Below are positions 1 to 6,046 of a DNA stretch of 28,630 nt, in pieces. Made by a program: the position numbers and the translations under genes. Under the pieces are notes generated by a model, which had not been told where the DNA came from, searched no databases, and was given only the letters and a program-made list of their open reading frames with translations. Source of the stretch: JBBSHS01 sp038232515 (GTDB taxonomy: Bacteria > Actinomycetota > Acidimicrobiia > Acidimicrobiales > JAUJNH01); NCBI GenBank assembly GCA_038232515.1, contig JBBSHS010000027.1, positions 1 through 28,630 on the forward strand, read 5' to 3'. Position 1 is the stretch's first letter, and each line of letters begins with the position of its first letter.

Positions 1-126
1 CCCGGGGGTTGGCCGTAGCCCGGGGGTTGGCCGTAGCCCGGGGGTTGGCCGTAGCCCGGGGGTTGGCCGTAGCCCGGGGGTTGGCCGTAGCCCGGGGGTT
101 GGCCGTAGCCCGGGGGTTGGCCGTAG
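1..126. repeat. 18-bp tandem repeat, 7 identical copies
   Basis: The unit cccgggggttggccgtag is repeated seven times without a mismatch from position 1, followed by a diverged partial copy to about 140. The array may continue beyond the left edge. The unit length is a multiple of three and encodes GYGQPP on the minus strand, so copy-number changes keep the reading frame. Identity at third codon positions points to recent expansion by slippage. Confidence 0.95.
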
Positions 127-281
127 CCCGGCGGTTGGCCGGGCGGTGCCGGGAAGCCGGGCGGGGGGATGTCGTCATCGGGCAGGCCGGGCCCATGTGG
201 GCCGGTCCACGATAGGGGCCCATCCGACGCCGCGGCCTCGGGTTTCCCCCACGGATCACGATCGTGGCCGGAACCGGACAT
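1..281 (-). CDS. N-terminal part of a protein with GYGQPP repeats (cut by left window edge)
   Basis: Reading the minus strand from the ATG at 279-281 gives an open frame to the window edge (93 codons visible). It begins MSGSGHDRDPWGKPEAAAS, continues through a polar Pro/Gly-rich stretch ending near residue 51, and then has seven exact GYGQPP hexapeptides (residues 52-93). Such Gly/Tyr/Gln/Pro tracts are known as disordered cytoplasmic N-terminal tails of actinobacterial membrane proteins (DUF4190, RDD and similar). The membrane or catalytic part would lie outside the window, so the family cannot be named. No clear ribosome binding site precedes the ATG. The gene lies 58 bases downstream of the PaaK-like gene on the same strand and could be co-transcribed with it. 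The plus-strand reading of the same repeat (LAVARG) is probably a shadow, because only the minus frame gives a typical soluble tail. Confidence 0.72.
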   Translation of the reverse strand, partial: MSGSGHDRDPWGKPEAAASDGPLSWTGPHGPGLPDDDIPPPGFPAPPGQPPGYGQPPGYGQPPGYGQPPGYGQPPGYGQPPGYGQPPGYGQPP

Positions 282-339
282 GTGTTGCCAGGGTAACGGC
301 GCCACCGGCGACCAGTTGCGCCGCCCTGGTGCCGGGCGC

Positions 340-1617
340 CTACGCCTGATCGAGGATCAGCGACCCGCCCCGACGCCCGATGCGGGACCTCAGTTCGTCC
401 TCGGCCAATACCACGTACTGGGCCGCCTGGAGGTCGACGTCCAGGACGCTGAGCAACTCGCCGAGGTCGGCGCCCGGAACCGCTGCCAGGTACACCACCA
501 CCCTTGTCGCCTGGTCCACCCGGCTGTGCTCCAGCTGCCATGCCGTCACCATGGGCTGACGGTCCAGGAACACGCCAAGGTCGGCAGGGGCGGGGCCCAG
601 CAGGACCCTGGGCGACGTGCGCCCGCACCGTGGACACGGTGCCACCGGCGTCAGGCGACCTCGCACGCCGGTGCGCAGACGTAGAAGGACGCTGCCCCGC
701 CATCCGACGCTGGTCCACAGCAGCTCGCCGTCCTGGCCGGCGGGCACGGGCAGTCCAGCCTCGTCGACGGCTTCCAGCAGCTCGACGCCGGCCTCGGTGT
801 GCAGGCCCTCGCCCCCGCGGCACTGGAACCACAGCGATCGGCAACCGGCGGGCGCCCACGCCTCCAGCACCACCGCTCCCGGCACCAACGTCTCGAGCCG
901 CCGGCGCGTCGGGGTGTCGATGCGCCGACGCCCCAACACCAGAAGGGTGTGGACACCGTCCTCGTGGGTAGGACGCCAGGCCTGGAGCACGTCGATCAGA
1001 TCGGCGGCCCCGCCCACCAACACGGTCGGCCCCAGCCGAACGAGCGTGTCGATGTCCACCCTGGGGCCCACCGCCGCGACCGGGAGGCCGGCCAGGCGGG
1101 CACCGAGGTTCAGCTCCCAGAACCCGAGCGTGGGCGTGGCCCCCAGCACGCTCACCATGGCGTCGTGCTGACGCAGGCCCGAGGCATCGAGCCAGCGTCG
1201 GCCCAGTTCAGCCAGCCGCTCGAGGTCGCTGGCGCTGTACCCGAGCGGCACACCCGACTCCACCAGCCAGTGGATGGGCTTGAAGTCGAGATCGACCCGC
1301 GACCGCAGGACGCGCTTGGAGGCGCCGACCAGGCGGGCCAGACGGAGCCGCCAGGCCAGACCCCTGCTCCCGTCGGAGATGATGGACGCCACGTCCGGCC
1401 GGAGCAGGAGCCCGCCGGCGTCGGCGTCGAGGATGGCGACGGGTTCGAGCCGGGCCAGATCGGCCGGTCCCCGCATGGCCTTGGCCGACAGGCCGGCGTC
1501 GTCCAACCTCTGGCGCCACCACGGCGAGTAGGCCCGCACCTCACGGCCCACGTGGTGACGCAGGGCCCGGCGCTGCTCGGCCTCCACCCGCGCCGGCCTG
1601 GCCCGCTCGGCGATCAT
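340..1617 (-). CDS. PaaK-like adenylate-forming (ANL superfamily) protein
   Basis: This 425-residue protein resembles phenylacetate-CoA ligase and related adenylate-forming enzymes, which activate a carboxylate with ATP. The best support is the C-terminal segment GELLWTSVGWRGSVLLRLRT followed by GRLTPVAPCPRCGRTSPRV, which matches the hinge and CxxCGRTSPR region of PaaK-type proteins. A Rossmann-like core precedes it. The usual nucleotide loop (SGTTGxP) is not recognisable; the region around SIISDGSRG near residue 85 may be a degenerate form. Activity and substrate are therefore uncertain. I chose the ATG at 1617 (MIAERARPARVEAEQ) because the open frame further upstream runs through the galT promoter and coding region. 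The gene is divergent from galT across a 118-base region with a 10-bp repeat. It may be a diverged CoA ligase or a domain of a biosynthetic system whose partners lie elsewhere. Confidence 0.7.
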   Translation of the reverse strand: MIAERARPARVEAEQRRALRHHVGREVRAYSPWWRQRLDDAGLSAKAMRGPADLARLEPVAILDADAGGLLLRPDVASIISDGSRGLAWRLRLARLVGASKRVLRSRVDLDFKPIHWLVESGVPLGYSASDLERLAELGRRWLDASGLRQHDAMVSVLGATPTLGFWELNLGARLAGLPVAAVGPRVDIDTLVRLGPTVLVGGAADLIDVLQAWRPTHEDGVHTLLVLGRRRIDTPTRRRLETLVPGAVVLEAWAPAGCRSLWFQCRGGEGLHTEAGVELLEAVDEAGLPVPAGQDGELLWTSVGWRGSVLLRLRTGVRGRLTPVAPCPRCGRTSPRVLLGPAPADLGVFLDRQPMVTAWQLEHSRVDQATRVVVYLAAVPGADLGELLSVLDVDLQAAQYVVLAEDELRSRIGRRGGSLILDQA

Positions 1618-1673
1618 GGCGACGCATCGTAGGACCGGTGTCCGCCGGACCGCCGATGGGCCCACGCCCTCCG

Positions 1674-1703
1674 TACCGGTCGATACCGGTCGATACTGGT
1701 CCG
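1674..1703. promoter_or_regulatory. Three 10-bp direct repeats in the galT / PaaK-like divergent promoter
   Basis: The unit taccggtcga occurs at 1674-1683 and 1684-1693, followed by a third copy with three changes (tactggtccg, 1694-1703). A 10-bp period places the copies on one face of the helix. They lie 33-62 bases upstream of the galT ATG and 57-86 bases upstream of the divergent gene's ATG. Position and phasing suggest an operator for an oligomeric regulator; this is inferred from pattern alone. Confidence 0.45.
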
Positions 1704-1735
1704 TACGCACCGGCGGGAGGTACGATCTACAGCCG

Positions 1736-2719
1736 ATGAGCCAGCTCCGTCTCGATCCTCTGACAGGCCGCTGGGTCGTCATGAGCCTCGAGCGCGGTGA
1801 GCGGCCGTTCGCCTTCATGCCCCGGTCCCTGCCGGTCGAAGGCGACCCGGGACGGCCATGCCCATTCTGCTCGGAGTACGCCGACACCCAACCTCCGTCG
1901 CTGGAGGCGGTGGGCCCTGACGGCCACTGGCAGGTGCGCATCGTGCCCAACCTCTATCCCGCCTTCCAGGGCACCGCCGCCATGGCCGTCACCAACCTCG
2001 GCCCCGTCTACACGCAGGCGCCGGCCAGCGGCATCCACGAGGTTGTCGTCATCACCCCTCAACACCCCGCCACCTTCGCCGACCTCTCCGATCCGCAGTC
2101 GCTGCTGGTCATGCGGGCCTTGGCCGACCGGATCGGTCAGCACGTCACCGTGCCCGGGCTGCGCTACAGCCAGGCCATCATCAACGCCGGCCGGGAAGCG
2201 GGCGCCTCCATCGAGCACCCCCACGGCCAGCTCCTGGGCATGCCCTTCGTGCCCCGGGAGATCACCGACGAGCAGGCCGGATTCGCCCGCTTCGCCGGCA
2301 ACTGCCTGCTGTGCACGACGGTGGAGGCCGAGGAGTCGGCGGGACACCGTGTCGTCTTCGCCGACGACGACGTGCAGGTCGTGTGCCCCTTCTGGTCGGG
2401 TACCCCGTTCGAGATGCTGATCACCCCCCGGGTTCATGAGCCGCATCTGCACGACGCCGATACCGGCGCGCTGGCGGGCGTGGGTCGTGGGCTGCAGCGG
2501 GCGCTCGAACTGCTGCGCTGGAAGCTGGGCGACGTGGCCTACAACGTGGCCTTCCACGCCGCTCCCTACAGGAGCGGCAGCGACTTCCACTGGCACGCCC
2601 ACGTCCTGCCCAAGGTGGCGACCAGGGCCGGTTTCGAGTTGGGCACGGGCGTGCTCATCAACGTGGTCCCGCCCGAGCAGGCCGCACTCGAGCTGCGCTC
2701 GGCCTCCGCCGCGGCCTGA
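1736..2719 (+). CDS. galT: Galactose-1-phosphate uridylyltransferase
   Basis: GalT exchanges UMP between UDP-glucose and galactose 1-phosphate in the Leloir pathway, giving glucose 1-phosphate and UDP-galactose. The 327-residue product has the N-terminal DPLTGRWVVMS signature, a zinc-type CPFC pair at residues 42 and 45, and the catalytic HPHGQ motif at residues 161-165, in which the second His (163) is the uridylylated nucleophile. A second CLLC pair lies near residue 192, and a C-terminal HWHAHVLP segment completes the HIT-like fold. The length is typical for this enzyme. The ATG at 1736 starts the conserved N-terminus; a gggagg sequence lies about 15 bases upstream, which is rather far. 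galT leads a run of plus-strand genes. Neither galK nor galE is in the window. GalT links to the nearby glucan genes through glucose 1-phosphate. Confidence 0.93.
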   Translation: MSQLRLDPLTGRWVVMSLERGERPFAFMPRSLPVEGDPGRPCPFCSEYADTQPPSLEAVGPDGHWQVRIVPNLYPAFQGTAAMAVTNLGPVYTQAPASGIHEVVVITPQHPATFADLSDPQSLLVMRALADRIGQHVTVPGLRYSQAIINAGREAGASIEHPHGQLLGMPFVPREITDEQAGFARFAGNCLLCTTVEAEESAGHRVVFADDDVQVVCPFWSGTPFEMLITPRVHEPHLHDADTGALAGVGRGLQRALELLRWKLGDVAYNVAFHAAPYRSGSDFHWHAHVLPKVATRAGFELGTGVLINVVPPEQAALELRSASAAA

Positions 2720-2790
2720 CTCGGAGGTTCGTGCGGGTGCCGGGAGAGCCGGCTCGGTGCCATTCGGTTGATCGGGGGTAGAAAGCCGAC

Positions 2791-2910
2791 GTGAACATCT
2801 GGATCATCGTGCTGATCGTCGTGGTGCTGGCCTTGCTCGTCGCCACCGTACTGCTGCTCCAGCGTCGCCGGCGCGCCGGCGGCGTTATCGCCGCCAAGGG
2901 CCGACGTTGA
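2791..2910 (+). CDS. 39-residue single-span membrane microprotein
   Basis: A GTG start at 2791 opens a 39-codon frame. It encodes a hydrophobic helix (about residues 3-23, rich in Ile, Val and Leu) followed by QRRRRAGG and a short basic tail, giving a predicted inner-membrane protein with its C-terminus in the cytoplasm. There are no other recognisable motifs. A g-rich stretch (gggggtag) precedes the start. Its stop TGA (2908-2910) overlaps the TTG start of the PRC-barrel gene (2907-2909), which suggests translational coupling. No function can be assigned. The hydrophobic composition and exact junction with the next gene support a real gene rather than chance. Confidence 0.68.
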   Translation: MNIWIIVLIVVVLALLVATVLLLQRRRRAGGVIAAKGRR

Positions 2911-3542
2911 GGACGCTGCTCCTGGCCTCTGAGGTCAACGGTCTACCGGTGGTCACCATCACCGGCGGCGACGACGTGGCCGAGGTGAAGGACATCGTCT
3001 ACAGCCCTGAGGCCGGGCGCCTCCTGGGTATCACCCTGAACAAGCGGGGTTTCCTGCGAGGGCGGATGAAGGAGGTACTGCCGGCCGAGTCGATCGCCGC
3101 CATCGGTCCGGACGCCGTCATGATCATCGACGACAACTGCCTCGTGTCACCCGATCAGGCCCCCGACGACGTGGGTCGCCCGGCCAGCCGGCGCAACGTC
3201 ATCGGCAACGATGTGCTCACCGAGCAGGGCGCCAGTCTGGGCACCGTCACCGACCTCGTGCTGTTGGGCGGGAGCCGTGGTGACGTCGTCGGCTACCGGC
3301 TCGACAAGACGACGGGCGGCGTCGGGTTCATCCCGCTCCCCGCCCAGTTGGCCGTGTCCGGCGTGGCCCTGGTCGTGCCCGATGCCACTGAGGACTTCGT
3401 CAGGGACGACCTGGTCGGGCTGGGGGCAGCCGTCGACGAGTACCGGGCCCGCCTGGGCATGGCCACCGGACGGGGCTCGGCGGCAGAGCCGACTATCGAG
3501 GTCCCGAGACGAGGAGAAGAAGGCCATGGCCAGCCTGCGTGA
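2907..3542 (+). CDS. PRC-barrel domain protein (two barrels)
   Basis: The 211-residue protein contains two PRC-barrel-like modules, small beta barrels known from RimM and the photosynthetic reaction centre H subunit. The first spans about residues 1-85 (ASEVNGLPVVTITGGDDVAEVKDIV, later GRLLGITLNKRGFL). The second spans about residues 95-165 (GNDVLTEQGASLGTVTDLVL, with GDVVGYRL). There is no signal peptide or membrane helix, so it is probably cytoplasmic. The TTG start at 2907 overlaps the preceding stop and has aaggg six bases upstream. The gene overlaps the next PRC-barrel gene by 17 bases. PRC barrels usually mediate protein or RNA contacts, so an adaptor role is plausible but not demonstrated. 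Confidence 0.85.
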   Translation: MRTLLLASEVNGLPVVTITGGDDVAEVKDIVYSPEAGRLLGITLNKRGFLRGRMKEVLPAESIAAIGPDAVMIIDDNCLVSPDQAPDDVGRPASRRNVIGNDVLTEQGASLGTVTDLVLLGGSRGDVVGYRLDKTTGGVGFIPLPAQLAVSGVALVVPDATEDFVRDDLVGLGAAVDEYRARLGMATGRGSAAEPTIEVPRRGEEGHGQPA

Positions 3543-3969
3543 GGCCATCGGCCGGCCGGTGATGAGCCGGGCCACCGCAGAGAATCTGGGCAAGGTCAGC
3601 CACGTGGTCGTCGATGCCGGCAACAGGACGGCCCGGGCCCTCGTCATCGGGTCGGGCAAGCGGGCGCAGATGGTGGACTGGGCGGCGCTGTCCGGCGTCG
3701 GGCCCGACGCCGTCATGATCGGCGCCGAGTCGTCGCTGCGGACACCCACCGGCGACCTCGAAGAGGCCGTCGCCGCCGGCCGGCGTGACCTGATCGGGGC
3801 ACGGGCCTTGAGCGCAGACGGCGTCGCCCTCGGCTCGGTGACCGATGCCGACCTCGACCCGGCCACAGGCCGGTTGTTGCAGCTGCTGGTGGGCAGCAGA
3901 ACGATCGACGCCGGTACGCTCCTGGGCATGGGCTCCTACGCCCTGATACTGAACATCGACGCCAGCTGA
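3526..3969 (+). CDS. PRC-barrel domain protein (second gene)
   Basis: The 147-residue product starts MASLREAIGRPVMSRATAENLGK and contains the PRC-barrel pattern V(x)D(x)GNRTARALVIG near residues 30-45. A second half resembles the module in the preceding gene (LSADGVALGSVTDADLDPATGRLLQLLV). The ATG at 3526 has a strong gaggag ribosome binding site inside the end of the previous gene, and the two genes overlap by 17 bases. It looks like a diverged paralogue of its neighbour. The two may work together, possibly with the upstream membrane microprotein; this is inferred from gene coupling only. Confidence 0.82.
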   Translation: MASLREAIGRPVMSRATAENLGKVSHVVVDAGNRTARALVIGSGKRAQMVDWAALSGVGPDAVMIGAESSLRTPTGDLEEAVAAGRRDLIGARALSADGVALGSVTDADLDPATGRLLQLLVGSRTIDAGTLLGMGSYALILNIDAS

Positions 3970-4017
3970 CGGTACGCACCTCGACAGAGACGGTGCGACC
4001 ACGACCTAAGGAATGAG

Positions 4018-4485
4018 GTGGCTCGGATGGAACGGCGACTTTGTGCGAGGTGGGCAGGGGCATCCACCGTATGGCTGGTGACGGGTGCCTCTGCTCTGGC
4101 CACGGCGGCTCCTGCGTCTGCCCACGTGGACCCCAATATCCCGGTGGCGGGTCCCTCGTTGGCCGGGCAGTCGACCGTTCCGCAGTACGGACAGGCGCTG
4201 TGGGCGAGGTCCGCATCGGGTTCGGGGCGTGGCTCGTGGTGGCTCATGGCCGCCGCGTTGGGCGGTGCTCTGCTGCTGTGGGCGGCCTGGGCCGGTGGGC
4301 GGGCCGTCCTCCGGCGACACCAGGCGACAGCCCGAGGCCTGCCGCCGACAGCCTCGACGGCCTCGGCAGCTCCTACGCCTTCGGCGGCTTGGGCCGGCGA
4401 TGCCGTCGAGGCCGAACTGCAGCGGATCACCCATGAGAGCAGCACCGACACGAACATCGACAGGGACATGAGGGTGTTGGGTTGA
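4018..4485 (+). CDS. Signal-peptide protein with one membrane helix, unknown function
   Basis: The 155-residue product has a basic N-terminus, a hydrophobic stretch and a likely signal-peptidase site after APASA (about residue 35), giving a mature protein that begins HVDPNIPVAG. A second hydrophobic helix (about residues 74-91, WWLMAAALGGALLLWAAW) is followed by a basic, Ala/Thr/Pro-rich tail. The predicted topology is a short external segment, one span and a cytoplasmic tail of about 60 residues. aagga lies five bases upstream of the GTG at 4018; an ATG at 4027 is an alternative start. I do not recognise the family. Its stop overlaps the TTG start of the FG-GAP lipoprotein gene, so the two are probably co-translated and may form one envelope unit. 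Confidence 0.7.
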   Translation: MARMERRLCARWAGASTVWLVTGASALATAAPASAHVDPNIPVAGPSLAGQSTVPQYGQALWARSASGSGRGSWWLMAAALGGALLLWAAWAGGRAVLRRHQATARGLPPTASTASAAPTPSAAWAGDAVEAELQRITHESSTDTNIDRDMRVLG

Positions 4486-6008
4486 GGATGGTGCGGCTGG
4501 CACCGGTCGCCGCGGTGATGGCTGTGGTGGCTGCCAGCTGTACCGCAAGCTCGTCGGGGCCCGGTCAGAGCGGTTCGACCGCCGCCGTGCGCGGCGAGCG
4601 GCCGTTCACGGTGTCGCGCATCGACGCCCCTGCTCCCCAGGCCAGCGGGCGGTGGGCGGAGCGGGTGGCGGCCGCGGCGGTAGCCGGGAAGGGCGGCGAC
4701 CTCGACGGTGACGGGGTGGGTGACCTCTTCGTCGGCCAGCCCCGCTACAGCACGCCGGCAACCCGTAACGCAGGTCGGGTGTGGGCGGTCAGCGGCAAGA
4801 CCGGGAAGGTGCTGTACCCGATCGATCCTCCCGAGCCCCAGGCGGACGCCAAGTTCGGATTCGCCACGGCCACGCTGGGCGATGTGGACGGCGACGGCAA
4901 GTCGGACGTCGCCGTGGGCACCGACGCCCAGAACGTGGCCGGGAACATGGGACAGGGTGCGGCCTGGGTGTTCAGCGGGGCCACGGGCAAGCTGTTGTAC
5001 CGGTTGCAGAACCCCCAACCGCAGGCCGACGGCCGGTTCGGGTCGCGTATCAGCTCTGCCGGCGACGTGACCGGTGACGGGGCACCCGACATCGTCGTCG
5101 GCGCCTCGTCCAACGACGTTCCCGCCGGATGCGGCCAACAGAACCCGGTTGGGACTGGATGCCACAAGGACCAAGGGCAGGCCTTCGTCTTCGACGGTCG
5201 CACGGGCGCCCTGGTGCGCACGCTGGACCTGCCCGCCGCCGCCCAGCCGGCCCCCTCGTGCAGCGGCGGTGGCGGTGGGAGCATGACCGCCAACACCTGT
5301 GGTTCGTTCGGCTTGGCCGTGCAGGGCCCAGGTGACACCAACGGCGACGGCGTCCCCGACCAACTCGTCGACGCCGCCAGCCTCGACGGTGTGGGCAAGC
5401 TCTTTATCTTCAGCGGCAAGACAGGAGATCTGCTTCTCGCCATCGCCGACCCGCGGCAACAACAGGGAGCCGACTTCGGCTTCCAGGACGCGGCGCCGCT
5501 CTCGCCCGGGGACGTCAACGGTGACGGCTCGGCCGACCTCTACGGCAACGGCTTCCTCCAGGACGGCCCGGCGGGGAAGGGCCAGGGTATGGCCTGGATC
5601 TTCGACGGCAGGACCGGCAAAGTGCTCTACCAGCTCAACGACCCGACGCCGACGGCCGGGGGACAGTTCGGGTGGTCGGAGTCGACGACCGGTTACAACA
5701 GCGGTGGAACGCCGGCCGTCTATGTCGGCCAGTCCCCGCACGAAGTGCCCAATACCCCGGGCGACGGCGGTACCTATGTGTTCGACGGCCGCACCGGCAA
5801 GCTGCTGCAGTCTCTCGAGCTACCGCCCTCGGACCGCCAGCCTGTCGGGGCCGACAATCTGGGGCCGAGCCTGGGCTGGAGCAGCGCCTCACCGGGCGAC
5901 CTGAATGGCGACGGAGAACCGGACTACGTGGCCACCGCTCCGTTCGAGGATGTCGGGCAGAACAAAGACCAAGGAGCGTTGTACGTCTACCTGTCGGCCA
6001 AGAAGTAG
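4482..6008 (+). CDS. FG-GAP repeat (integrin-like beta-propeller) lipoprotein
   Basis: The 508-residue product has a hydrophobic leader ending in a lipobox-like VAASC at about residues 18-22, consistent with a lipid-anchored protein on the outer face of the membrane. About six to seven FG-GAP repeats follow, each with a calcium-binding DxDGDGxxD-type loop. Examples are DLDGDGVGDLFVG, DVDGDGKSDVAVG, DVTGDGAPDIVVG, DTNGDGVPD, DVNGDGSADLYG and DLNGDGEPDYVAT. They alternate with FxGxTGKLLY blades. This architecture forms a seven-bladed propeller used for binding or adhesion. A TTG start at 4482 has gaggg seven bases upstream; the ATG at 4488 is also possible. The partner or ligand cannot be inferred. 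Confidence 0.88.
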   Translation: MRMVRLAPVAAVMAVVAASCTASSSGPGQSGSTAAVRGERPFTVSRIDAPAPQASGRWAERVAAAAVAGKGGDLDGDGVGDLFVGQPRYSTPATRNAGRVWAVSGKTGKVLYPIDPPEPQADAKFGFATATLGDVDGDGKSDVAVGTDAQNVAGNMGQGAAWVFSGATGKLLYRLQNPQPQADGRFGSRISSAGDVTGDGAPDIVVGASSNDVPAGCGQQNPVGTGCHKDQGQAFVFDGRTGALVRTLDLPAAAQPAPSCSGGGGGSMTANTCGSFGLAVQGPGDTNGDGVPDQLVDAASLDGVGKLFIFSGKTGDLLLAIADPRQQQGADFGFQDAAPLSPGDVNGDGSADLYGNGFLQDGPAGKGQGMAWIFDGRTGKVLYQLNDPTPTAGGQFGWSESTTGYNSGGTPAVYVGQSPHEVPNTPGDGGTYVFDGRTGKLLQSLELPPSDRQPVGADNLGPSLGWSSASPGDLNGDGEPDYVATAPFEDVGQNKDQGALYVYLSAKK

Positions 6009-6021
6009 TACGAGCCGACAC

Positions 6022-6046
6022 CTGCGGGCGCCGACCGCCCGGGCAG
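6022..6046. terminator. Possible hairpin terminator between convergent genes
   Basis: ctgcgggcg and cgcccgggcag pair around a ccgac loop, with a two-base bulge. The hairpin sits between the FG-GAP gene on + (ends 6008) and glgB on - (ends 6047). No T-tract follows on either strand. Confidence 0.4.

Noticed and set aside
3936..5741. 601-codon open frame on the minus strand
   Set aside because: It lies opposite the FG-GAP and signal-peptide genes, has low-complexity Arg/Val/Gly-rich composition and no recognisable motif. It is a shadow typical of high-GC DNA.
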